Of a stretch of 11,191 bases of DNA, positions 1 to 7,453 are shown in pieces; the first letter of the stretch is position 1; the number at the start of each line of letters is the position of its first letter. The DNA is from Magnetaquiglobus sp039908105 (lineage in GTDB: Bacteria > Pseudomonadota > Magnetococcia > Magnetococcales > Magnetaquicoccaceae): NCBI GenBank assembly GCA_039908105.1, contig JAMOBI010000095.1, forward strand, positions 1-11,191, written 5' to 3'. A model generated the notes under the pieces. The model was given only the letters and a program-made list of their open reading frames with translations. It was not told the DNA's origin and ran no database searches. The position numbers were made by a program, and so were the translations under genes.

Positions 1-2
1 CC

Positions 3-2048
3 GGGGTGGTGCCGCAGTTACGTTTTCCCGGGGTGGTGAGCGGGGTGGGGTGGTGGCGGCAGGCCTTTTTCCGTCCCGGTACAGCCGGGGGCAACCTGTG
101 GAGCGCCCTGGCCCAGGCGTTGCTGCAGCCGGGCGCGCTGCCGGAGCTGGCGGCAGGGGGTACGGCTGTTGAACTGGGGGTCCAGTGGCAGGCGGCGCCG
201 GCTGTTTGTGCCAACGGTGTCCGGATGGCGCTGGGTCACGCCCGGGAGCGACAGACCGGAATGACGGCCAACACCGAGGGGCGTCTGGTGCTGGTGGTGG
301 ATCAACTGGAGGAGCTGTTCACCCTGGCCGTCATCACGGCGGAGGAGCGCAACCGCTTCGTGGAGTTGCTGGAGGGGCTGGCCCGTTCCGGGCAGGTGTG
401 GGTGATCGCGGCCATGCGCAGCGATTTCTTTCACCGCACGGCCGAGACCCCGCGCCTGCGCGATCTGGCGGCGGGCGAGGGGCAGTATCACCTGTTGCCG
501 CCGCGTCCGGCCGAGCTGGAGCAGATGATCCGTCGCCCTGCGGCGGCAGCCGGGCTGCGCTTTGAGTTGGACGAGGAGAGCGGCCTGGGTCTGGATGCCA
601 TTCTGCATGAGGCGGCTGCCCGTGAGCCGGGATCGTTGCCCCTGCTCGAGTTCACCCTGGACCAACTCTATCAGCTGGATGTGACTCGGGCGGGCGGTTC
701 GCAACTGACCCTGGTCAATTATCGTTCGTTGGGCGGGCTGGATGGGGCGATTGCCGAACGGGCGGAGGCGATCTGCGGCTCGTTGGGCGCTGCCCTGCCG
801 GCGGTGCTGCGCGCCCTGGTGACCCTTCAGCCCCGGGAGAAGAGCGCCACGGCGCGGATCGCCTTGAAGCAGGAGGTGGTCAGCACGCCGGAGCGGGCCG
901 CGGTACTGGAGCTGTTGGTGCAGGGGCGGTTGGTGGTGAGCAGCGGGGATGACGATGCGGCCATGGTCCGTCTGGCCCACGAAGCGCTGCTCACCCGCTG
1001 GCCGCGGTTGGCACAATTGATCGAGGAGGACCGGTCGTTTCTGGAAATACGCAGCCGCCTGGAGTCCGACAGCGCCGCCTGGCGGGAGAAAGAATGCCAT
1101 TCGGATCTTTTGCTGCCCGGCGGCAAACGGCTGGCCGAGGCCGAAGAGCTGTTGGGGCAGCGCCGCGACGAGCTGACCCCGGAGGTGGTGGCCTATGTCG
1201 AGGCATCCAGCCAGCAGGAGCGCCACAACCGCGAGCGGCGATTGCGGCATGCGCAGAAGGTGGCGGAGGAGATGTACGGCTTGGCGGTGACGACCAGTTG
1301 GTTCGGGTGGCAGGCACAACAACAATGGCTTCGGGCAGAGAAGGCTTTGGAACAGACAGAAAAAGCCCGGAAAGACGCTGTGCATGCTCGGGAACAAGCT
1401 GGTGAGTTGATAAATTATATTTTGTTTGATCTGCATGATCATTTGCGGACATTGGGACTTGGGGATTTGCTGGATGAGGCTATAATCAAGGCACGGAATT
1501 ATTTTTTCTTGCTAGGTGAGTCGGCCGAATTAGAACAAGATCAGCAGTGTAAGATAGCGAAAGGCATCCAAAGATTGGGTGATTTATATGTCGCTCGTGG
1601 TACGGTTACATCATTACTTTATGCTGAAGTGACTTATGACCTGTCTACAAAGGTGATTGACAAATTGGTCAAGTCAGACCCGAATCACCCTGACAGTCGG
1701 CATTATTTTGCAATGCGTCATATTGAAAAAGGTGAGAATTTTATGAGTCAAGGGGATCTCCACGAGGCCGTGGTCGAATATCGCTCAGGGATCGAAATAT
1801 TGGAGAGTTTGATCAAGATTGAGCCAAACAATACTAGATGGTTGTTTGTTCTTGCTTGTGGTTATAATGCTCTTGGTGACATTCTCAAAACGCAGGGAGA
1901 TCAATCTGAAGCTATTGCGAAATTTCGCGCGCGCATGCACATCATGCAAGGATTGATCGAGCAGGATCCAGAAAATGCTGGTTGGCAGCGTGGCCTGCGC
2001 ATGAGTTATAAGAAACTGAATGATAACATTAAAAATTTTATTGATTAA
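3..2048 (+). CDS. nSTAND1-type NTPase with C-terminal TPR tail, 5'-partial
   Basis: This is a STAND-class signalling NTPase cut by the window edge: the frame is open to the first base, and the Walker A loop and any N-terminal effector domain lie outside. Residues are numbered from the codon at 6. Visible are a Walker B strand (LVLVVDQLEELF, Asp99), a following strand ending in RSDFF, the GSLPLLEF motif near 209 and the winged-helix signature HEALLTRWPRL at about 325. These occur in this order in the nSTAND1 family. A charged helical stretch (about 399-466, probable coiled coil) leads to an LINYILFDL segment and then degenerate TPR repeats (about 515-670; for example GYNALGDILKTQGD). STAND proteins act as ATP-dependent switches that oligomerise when the C-terminal sensor binds a ligand. 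Base composition drops sharply near base 1390, where the TPR tail begins. What it senses and which effector it carries cannot be seen. Confidence 0.85.
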   Translation, partial: GVVPQLRFPGVVSGVGWWRQAFFRPGTAGGNLWSALAQALLQPGALPELAAGGTAVELGVQWQAAPAVCANGVRMALGHARERQTGMTANTEGRLVLVVDQLEELFTLAVITAEERNRFVELLEGLARSGQVWVIAAMRSDFFHRTAETPRLRDLAAGEGQYHLLPPRPAELEQMIRRPAAAAGLRFELDEESGLGLDAILHEAAAREPGSLPLLEFTLDQLYQLDVTRAGGSQLTLVNYRSLGGLDGAIAERAEAICGSLGAALPAVLRALVTLQPREKSATARIALKQEVVSTPERAAVLELLVQGRLVVSSGDDDAAMVRLAHEALLTRWPRLAQLIEEDRSFLEIRSRLESDSAAWREKECHSDLLLPGGKRLAEAEELLGQRRDELTPEVVAYVEASSQQERHNRERRLRHAQKVAEEMYGLAVTTSWFGWQAQQQWLRAEKALEQTEKARKDAVHAREQAGELINYILFDLHDHLRTLGLGDLLDEAIIKARNYFFLLGESAELEQDQQCKIAKGIQRLGDLYVARGTVTSLLYAEVTYDLSTKVIDKLVKSDPNHPDSRHYFAMRHIEKGENFMSQGDLHEAVVEYRSGIEILESLIKIEPNNTRWLFVLACGYNALGDILKTQGDQSEAIAKFRARMHIMQGLIEQDPENAGWQRGLRMSYKKLNDNIKNFID

Positions 2049-2057
2049 TCAGTAGTT

Positions 2058-2086
2058 TTGTCAATATATTTTAAAATAATTGTTAT
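2058..2086 (+). promoter_or_regulatory. Candidate sigma-70 promoter upstream of the cyclase gene
   Basis: TTGTCA (2058-2063) is followed after exactly 17 bases by TGTTAT (2081-2086). These match the housekeeping consensus at 5 of 6 and 4 of 6 positions. It lies in an A+T-rich gap just after the STAND stop codon, and would place a transcript start near 2093, about 170 bases before the cyclase start. In A+T-rich DNA such matches arise by chance, so this is only a candidate. If real, the cyclase, sigma and anti-sigma genes could be transcribed separately from the STAND gene. Confidence 0.3.
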
Positions 2087-2262
2087 TAGAGAAAAAAACA
2101 GTCAAGATTCGTCTTTCATGAAACCTGGGCAGTATACCGCAGCAACCGTAACGCCAGCGCCTGGCAAGGACATTGCCGTGATTGTCCAATTTGGCTTCAC
2201 AAGAAGCGGTTGCGGTCGTTATCAATCGTGTTTTTAGGCAGGAGTGTGATTTCGAGGTTGCT

Positions 2263-4311
2263 ATGACGACAGCTCAAAAGTTTATAGAACAAGCCAATGA
2301 AGAGATGAGAAAATGCGATTATGTGGCTGCGCAGGATGTTCTTGAAGCAGCCCGGCGCGAATTTCCGGATGACTTTGAGATTAAACTGTTGTCGTCCCGG
2401 GTCTGTGCAGCTCTAGAGTTCATAGAACAAGCCAATCAAGAGATGAGAAAATGCGATTATGTGGCTGCGCAGGATGTTCTCGATGCAGCCCGGCGGAAAT
2501 TTCCGGATAATCTGGTGATTAAATACCTGTTGGCCCGGGTCTATGCGGAGCGGGGGGTCATGCATCAGCAGATCGAACTGCTCGATCGGGCCATGAAGGA
2601 GTTGGCCGGTCTTGGATTTGAACAGGCTTCGAGCGAACTCAAGCAGGAAATTTTTTGTCTGGAAGGTCGCCTCTTCAAGGATACATGGCGACTGTTGGGC
2701 GGGGAGATGCACGGGAACGAGCTGTTGCAAAAAGCGGCGAAGGCTTACAACCGAGCCTTTTTGGAGTCCGGGAGTCTCAACTGTTTTGCGGCGATCAATG
2801 CGGCCACCCTGTTTTTTTTATTCGGGAATGAGGGGATTGGCAAGCGCTTGGCCGAGCGTGTGCTGGCTTTGTGCGCGGAAAAAACGGGCAAGGAGAGGGA
2901 CGATTATTGGGTTCCGGCGACCATGGGGGAGGCCTCGTTGCTGCTCAGATTGGAGCAAGAGGCGGTCGACTGTTACGCCCTGGCCCGCAAAGGGGCGCTC
3001 AAAGCGGGTGCCATGAGTGCCTTGGCGAGCATGTTGCGGCAGCTCCGCTTGATCGAACGGATCCTGCCGGTTCCGGAGGCGGTGATCCAATCGGCCACGC
3101 CTTTGCGACCGGCGGTGTTTGTGGGTCACATGTTCGACCATCCGGCGCGCCCCGATGCGCGCTTTCCGGCAGCCATGGCCGCTCCCGTGGCCGATGCGAT
3201 CGCTGAGGCCCTGGAGCGGTTGCAGATCGGTTTTGGTTACTCCTCTTTGGCGTGCGGCGGCGATCTGCTGTTTGTCGAGGCGTTGCAAAAACGGCCCACT
3301 CACTGGTGCGACATCAGGCTGCCATTCCTGGAGGATGATTTTATGGAGACCAGCGTCGCTTTTGCCGGGGAGCGTTGGGTATCCCGTTATGAGTTGGCCA
3401 AGAGGCGGGCCATCGCAGCACCGGAGAGTCATTTCGGCTGTTTGACCGAAGAGGGGTATTGCGGGGATCCGGTTCTCTTCTCCTATGCCTCCATGTATCT
3501 GGAGGGGATGGCGGTGATCAAGGCCCGGGAGTTGGGAGTTGAACCGATCATGTTGGCCGTGATCGATCCGCTGTCACACAGCATTTCCGGTGGGGCTTTG
3601 GATAATTTGACCCGTTGGAAGCGCAATGGTCGAGCGGTCGAAATGATTTCGCTGCGGGATTTTCAGCCTTTGCAACCGACCATCCCCACTCCTCCAGCCA
3701 GGATCCCGGAAGAGACGACACTGGTTGCAGCCAATCCGGTGGTTGGAGAGTCTGAGCGCATGCCGTTGCTGGGTCGTGGTCATCGACAGATCAAGGGGTT
3801 GTTGTTTGCCGATATCAAGGGATTCTCTGGACTGGTCGAAACCAGAACGCCCTCCTTTTTTGTCAATTTTCTCAATGTGGTCAGCAGGATCTTGTATCAG
3901 AAACCGTTTCATCCGATCGGTTGGAACACCTGGGGAGACGGACTGTTCATGGTGTTCGATTCCATCGAGGATGCCGGCCATTTTGCACAGCATCTGAAAG
4001 AAGGGGTGCGGAAGACCCAGTGGGCGGAGTTTGGTCTGCCAGACAACATTCGTATTCGCATCGGGCTGCATGCGGGACCGGTTCTGCCGGCTCCGGATCC
4101 ATTGCAAGGCCGGATGAACTATTTTGGACAACACATCAGTCTGGCCGCCCGGATCGAACCGATCGCCGATGACAACATCTGCATGACCGAGCATGCGGCA
4201 GCCTTGTTGGCCTGTGAAAGCGGCAGTGACTTGAGCAGTGAATATCTGGGTCTGAAAGAACTTCCCAAAAATGGCAAAGAGATCCGTATTTATGCGTTAC
4301 GCAGCAAGTAA
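2263..4311 (+). CDS. TPR / SLOG-like / class III nucleotide cyclase fusion protein
   Basis: This predicted 682-residue cytosolic protein would make a cyclic nucleotide. I chose the ATG at 2263 because GAGG (2254-2257) lies 5 bases upstream; an in-frame TTG at 2182 is possible but less likely. Order of parts: two near-identical TPR-like repeats (residues 7-98), a helical region to about 275, a Rossmann/SLOG-like domain (about 282-460) with the strand RPAVFVGHMFD and a glycine-rich SSLACGGDLLFVEA, a proline-rich linker, and a C-terminal class III cyclase domain (about 510-682). The cyclase keeps both metal-binding aspartates (ADIKGF, Asp517; WGDGLF, Asp559) and an arginine (Arg630 in LAARIE). 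The usual base-specifying Lys and Asp are Asn555 and Asn619, and the transition-state Asn is Ser626, so ATP should not be assumed as substrate. It sits between the STAND gene and the sigma gene. The cyclase call is firm; the SLOG call is tentative. Confidence 0.85.
   Translation: MTTAQKFIEQANEEMRKCDYVAAQDVLEAARREFPDDFEIKLLSSRVCAALEFIEQANQEMRKCDYVAAQDVLDAARRKFPDNLVIKYLLARVYAERGVMHQQIELLDRAMKELAGLGFEQASSELKQEIFCLEGRLFKDTWRLLGGEMHGNELLQKAAKAYNRAFLESGSLNCFAAINAATLFFLFGNEGIGKRLAERVLALCAEKTGKERDDYWVPATMGEASLLLRLEQEAVDCYALARKGALKAGAMSALASMLRQLRLIERILPVPEAVIQSATPLRPAVFVGHMFDHPARPDARFPAAMAAPVADAIAEALERLQIGFGYSSLACGGDLLFVEALQKRPTHWCDIRLPFLEDDFMETSVAFAGERWVSRYELAKRRAIAAPESHFGCLTEEGYCGDPVLFSYASMYLEGMAVIKARELGVEPIMLAVIDPLSHSISGGALDNLTRWKRNGRAVEMISLRDFQPLQPTIPTPPARIPEETTLVAANPVVGESERMPLLGRGHRQIKGLLFADIKGFSGLVETRTPSFFVNFLNVVSRILYQKPFHPIGWNTWGDGLFMVFDSIEDAGHFAQHLKEGVRKTQWAEFGLPDNIRIRIGLHAGPVLPAPDPLQGRMNYFGQHISLAARIEPIADDNICMTEHAAALLACESGSDLSSEYLGLKELPKNGKEIRIYALRSK
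2281..2556 (+). repeat. Tandem in-frame duplication, 138-bp unit, two copies
   Basis: The segment beginning TTTATAGAACAAGCC at 2281 recurs as TTCATAGAACAAGCC at 2419, exactly 138 bases (46 codons) later. The first ~110 bases of each unit are nearly identical, including ATGAGAAAATGCGATTATG; the rest diverges. Both units encode a TPR-like helix pair (FIEQAN-EMRKCDYVAAQDVL). The high DNA identity, not only protein similarity, indicates a recent duplication or ongoing repeat gain and loss in the sensor end of the cyclase protein. Confidence 0.95.
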
Positions 4312-4373
4312 CCGGATTGGTTGCTTGCCGAGGGGATTGTCAAGGTGAGAATCGGTTGCAGAGTGGATCGCTG

Positions 4374-5216
4374 ATGAATTGGAATGGTTTGTTTTTCTCC
4401 GACGAGATGCAGGCCTGTCTGTGGCGTCGGGTGGCGCGTCGTTTTCCGGATCCCCTTCTGGCAGAGGAGGCTTTCAATGATGCCCTGGATCGTCTGAGTG
4501 CCGAGGATTGGGGACTGTTGCGTTCTTTTCGCGCCGAGAGCTCCCCGGGCACCTATCTTGTTGCCGTGTTTAACCATTGTCTGGAGGAGTTTGCCCGTTC
4601 CCGTTTTGGGCGGCCTCGCCCACCGGCATGGCTGCACTATCTGGGACCGATGTGGTTGCGGATCTATCAGCTGTTGTGTCTCGAAAGAGTCGATGCCAAT
4701 GCGGTCGTTGATCTGTTGACACGGACGGGTGATCGTCTGTTGGAGGAGGTGCAAAGAGCGGTGGATACCGTTCTGGGTCGGATCTCCGATTGTGGTCACA
4801 AGGTGGTGGAGTTCTCTTTGGACGATGATTCGGATGGGGGGTATGAGATCATCGCCAGCGATGGCGTTGACAGTTTTCCGGATCACCGACTGCTGGAGCG
4901 GGAATGGGAGCAACTTCTGACTGCGATGCGCCGTATGCTGGGCATGCCCTCAGCGTCGTTTGACCCGGTGGAGGCCGGACGTTTCGGTCAAGCCCTGATG
5001 AAGGCGGTCGATCACTGCCGTTTGACAGACATGGAAGCCCTGATGCTGCGCATGGTGTTTCAGGATGGTCTGAAGATGTCCGAGGTCGGACGGCGCTTGG
5101 CGCTGCCCGGGCACCAGGTGCGGCGGAGTTGTGCGCACCTGTTGCGACGTCTGAGAGAAGCGTTTGCTGCGGCTGGATTTGGCGAACAGGAGTTCCGTGA
5201 TTTCATGGATCTTTAG
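4374..5216 (+). CDS. Divergent sigma-70 family (ECF-like) sigma factor
   Basis: The 280-residue product has the layout of an RNA polymerase sigma factor. A region-2-like N-terminal segment (about 12-84) ends in SFRAESSPGTYLVAVFNHCL followed by a basic stretch, resembling the sigma-2 core and promoter-melting helices. A C-terminal helix-turn-helix (about 216-265; LTDMEALMLRMVF then SEVGRRLALPGHQVRRS) resembles region 4. The linker between them (about 85-215) is much longer than in typical ECF factors. The start is uncertain: the ATG at 4374 has only a weak ribosome site, whereas a TTG at 4356 has AAGGTGA (4342-4348) seven bases upstream, and a TTG at 4317 is also in frame. The gene follows the cyclase stop at 4311 closely and precedes a zinc-finger anti-sigma gene, the usual arrangement of a sigma and its inhibitor. 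Its promoter targets are unknown. Confidence 0.75.
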   Translation: MNWNGLFFSDEMQACLWRRVARRFPDPLLAEEAFNDALDRLSAEDWGLLRSFRAESSPGTYLVAVFNHCLEEFARSRFGRPRPPAWLHYLGPMWLRIYQLLCLERVDANAVVDLLTRTGDRLLEEVQRAVDTVLGRISDCGHKVVEFSLDDDSDGGYEIIASDGVDSFPDHRLLEREWEQLLTAMRRMLGMPSASFDPVEAGRFGQALMKAVDHCRLTDMEALMLRMVFQDGLKMSEVGRRLALPGHQVRRSCAHLLRRLREAFAAAGFGEQEFRDFMDL

Positions 5217-5303
5217 GGGGAATGACCGGACGGTGGTCCATTTTGCCGTTTGTGTCCGACTAATCTTTCATCTGGATGACCACTTGTAAGAGACAGGGAT
5301 ACC

Positions 5304-6188
5304 ATGTCGCCTTCGGATCGAATTTTCGGCTTGTTGTTTGCGGCCTTTGCGCATCGGGAGCGTCCTGCGGATGCCTGCCTGGATCTTGAAAGGCTGGCTG
5401 CCCTGTCCGAGGGGCGGCTGTCCCCCATGCGTCGGCGAGCGGCGTTGACCCATTTGGCGCGTTGCGAGCGATGTTATCAGGAGTGGTCGCTGGTGCAGGA
5501 AGCGGTGGCCATGCTTCCTCAGCCCAATCCTCTCCTCGGGCGGATCAAGAGCGCATGGAGAGCGTGGTGTTCTTCGCGATTCCAGAGGCCGGCCTATTGG
5601 GGGACGTTGGGGGTTGCCATGGCATCGTTGCTGCTGGTGCTGTTGCCGGTGGGCGAACCGTCGGATCCTCTGTGGCAAGGCATGGCCCAGTTGCGCCAGG
5701 CTGGCGTAACGCTGGATCCCCGACGTGCCTGGCGGTGGGAAGCACAGATCCCTCAATGGCGTGGACCATACCATGAGGCGTGGCAGGAATCCGTTCGAGG
5801 CAAGGCGCCGCCCGGTACGCACGCAGCGATGCAAAAGGTCGCTTTTGCCGCCGGTGTCCGTGAGGTGTTGACGGAATTGAATGCCACGGGTTCCCAATGG
5901 GAGCATGTCAAAGCGATATTGCCTGACTGGCAGCACCGACCCGATACGCTTCCTGTGGAGGTGCTCGAACCTGCCCGACGTCTGGGGATTTGGGCCGGGA
6001 TGACCCATTTTGGCTGTCAAGGGTCGCCGTCAGCCACCTTCTTGTCTGCCATGAATGCGGCCTGGGAGGCTGCGGCCTCCAGACCGGAGAGCGAGTCGTT
6101 TTTGAATGGCGTGTCAGGGGAGAATTGGTCCGCTTTGGCCGTGTGTGCCAGAGCCGAACGGCTGCTGAATCGTTTTCTGGGGGCGTGA
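5304..6188 (+). CDS. Membrane-anchored zinc-finger anti-sigma factor
   Basis: This 294-residue single-pass protein probably holds the preceding sigma factor inactive at the inner membrane. Near the N-terminus is a ZAS/zf-HC2-like motif, HLARCERC (His50, Cys54, Cys57; Hx3Cx2C), after a helix of the type LERLAALSEGRLSPM. One hydrophobic segment follows at about 98-116 (YWGTLGVAMASLLLVLLPVG). The remaining ~175 residues, predicted periplasmic, match no domain I recognise; they contain many tryptophans and could be the signal-sensing part. The gene starts 87 bases after the sigma gene ends, has only a modest ribosome site (AGGGA upstream of the ATG), and ends in a candidate terminator. Sigma and anti-sigma adjacency is the main argument for the pairing; direct interaction is inferred. 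Confidence 0.75.
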   Translation: MSPSDRIFGLLFAAFAHRERPADACLDLERLAALSEGRLSPMRRRAALTHLARCERCYQEWSLVQEAVAMLPQPNPLLGRIKSAWRAWCSSRFQRPAYWGTLGVAMASLLLVLLPVGEPSDPLWQGMAQLRQAGVTLDPRRAWRWEAQIPQWRGPYHEAWQESVRGKAPPGTHAAMQKVAFAAGVREVLTELNATGSQWEHVKAILPDWQHRPDTLPVEVLEPARRLGIWAGMTHFGCQGSPSATFLSAMNAAWEAAASRPESESFLNGVSGENWSALAVCARAERLLNRFLGA

Positions 6189-6222
6189 GTCGCCCGTTCC
6201 GTACGCCTCACCATTTTTTTTT
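6185..6222 (+). terminator. Candidate Rho-independent terminator after the anti-sigma gene
   Basis: GTGAGTCG (6185-6192) can pair with CGCCTCAC (6204-6211), giving 7 pairs around one mismatch with an 11-base loop. After two bases comes an uninterrupted run of nine T (6214-6222). The stem overlaps the anti-sigma stop codon. It suggests that the sigma/anti-sigma transcript ends here and that the metalloprotease genes form a separate unit. Confidence 0.6.
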
Positions 6223-6250
6223 GTGCAAGTTTTATTCCCTGTCCGACTAA

Positions 6251-6304
6251 GCATGTCATAGGCCATCGTGGCCTGCTCAAAACGAAATGACATTCAAAGC
6301 ATGC
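6251..6304 (+). promoter_or_regulatory. Nested inverted repeats in the leader of the M50B-like gene
   Basis: AGGCCA (6260-6265) and TGGCCT (6269-6274) form a tight 6-bp hairpin around a 3-base loop. Outside it GCATG-TCAT (6251-6259) is mirrored by ATGAC and GCATGC (6286-6304), with an interruption. The region lies between the terminator at 6222 and the start codon at 6360, so it could be an operator or a leader structure. No known regulator site is recognised. Confidence 0.25.
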
Positions 6305-6359
6305 TCCCGGCCGTCTCTTGAAAACGAGGGGACGCCGGGGAGACAGAAGGAGTGGGAAA

Positions 6360-7370
6360 ATGATTCAATCCTCTTCGACCGCCTGTAACCGGGATGACTA
6401 CCTGAATCGGAACAGAGAGATCCTCTCTTCCGAGAGTCGGGCATTGCTGGGAAGAATCACCCGGAACATCGGCCAATATTCCGTAGACCCGAGCCAATAT
6501 GCCTTGCCCGTCACGCAGACTCTTCCCGAGACCCAGCGGCTTGATCCGACACCTCCATCGGGGCGGTTCCAATCCATTGAGACCAGACAATATACCTCTT
6601 TTTCGGGCGAAACGACTGCGGCCCGAACCAGGAGAAAAGAAGAGCGCGCACTCTGGCAGCAACAGCAGGAGATCATCACCAAACAGTTCTTTTTCATGCT
6701 GTTTTTTGCCATGTCTCTCAACCTGTTCAATGGGTACTATTCGCCGATCGCCTGGCTGAACACCTTTTTCCATGAGATGAGCCATGTCCTTGGAGTCCTG
6801 TTCACCGGTGGGGATATTCACCTGGTCCGCATTTACGAAAATGCGGATGGCCTCACCGCACTCAAGAAACAGTCGGTCCTCTCTCTGTTTGCCGTTTGGA
6901 TCGGCTATGGGGGGGAGATCCTGTTCGGGTTGTTGATTTTTCGCCTGGGTTTGATTCGGGACAGTTTTCGTCTGACCCTCTTCTCTCTGATCCTGCTTGC
7001 GGTGATGGTGTATGTCACGCTCAACGGCGAGTTGCCCCTGATTCAGGATCGGACCAGCATGCGGATTCTGGCCGTGCTCTATGGGATGGTCGCCATCATC
7101 CCGATCTGTAACCATCTGGGTCTTTTTCCGAACCGGATCAGAAAGGGGGTTCAGATCCTCGGGTTGTTCATGGTCGCACGGGATGCGGTGTTGCCGCTGC
7201 TCCTGCTGGGTTTTGGCGGTACCTATGTTGATGCGCTGATTCTCCAGCAACTGACGAAGATCACCTGCGTCGCCTGGATGTTCAGCTGGAATCTGATGGC
7301 CATCGGTACACTCCTGTGGATGTGGCGCATGACCCTGGCCGCGCAGCAAAGAGGGAGTGCTCAGGCATGA
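6360..7370 (+). CDS. M50B-like membrane metalloprotease (site-2-protease relative)
   Basis: The 336-residue product is a polytopic membrane protein with a ~105-residue hydrophilic, probably cytosolic, N-terminal extension. Within or next to the membrane region is the zinc motif HEMSH (His138, Glu139, His142) followed by a VLFTGGDIHLVRI strand, then WIGYGGEILFG. Further on comes YVDALILQQLT, whose Asp291 is the likely third zinc ligand. This order matches the peptidase M50B-like family, whose better-known relatives cleave proteins within the bilayer. The start at 6360 is well supported: AGAAGGAG (6345-6352) lies 7 bases upstream, which rules against an in-frame TTG at 6318. It is followed 83 bases later by a second HExxH protein and preceded, across a terminator, by a membrane-anchored anti-sigma gene. 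Proteolytic activity and substrate are not shown. Confidence 0.75.
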   Translation: MIQSSSTACNRDDYLNRNREILSSESRALLGRITRNIGQYSVDPSQYALPVTQTLPETQRLDPTPPSGRFQSIETRQYTSFSGETTAARTRRKEERALWQQQQEIITKQFFFMLFFAMSLNLFNGYYSPIAWLNTFFHEMSHVLGVLFTGGDIHLVRIYENADGLTALKKQSVLSLFAVWIGYGGEILFGLLIFRLGLIRDSFRLTLFSLILLAVMVYVTLNGELPLIQDRTSMRILAVLYGMVAIIPICNHLGLFPNRIRKGVQILGLFMVARDAVLPLLLLGFGGTYVDALILQQLTKITCVAWMFSWNLMAIGTLLWMWRMTLAAQQRGSAQA

Positions 7371-7453
7371 CTTTGGAGGGATGGCTCATCCGGGGTTTTT
7401 GTGGGGCGAATCGTTGCCCAGAACTTCAACAGGATCGAAGGGGAAGGATTGGG

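Noticed and set aside
18..1442. Long minus-strand open frame opposite the STAND gene
   Set aside because: It mirrors the G+C-rich coding strand, has no recognisable domain and ends where the composition changes; the + strand carries ordered nSTAND motifs.
6294..7349. Long minus-strand open frame opposite the M50B-like gene
   Set aside because: Glutamine/histidine/proline-rich shadow translation; the + strand frame has a strong ribosome site, zinc motif and membrane segments.
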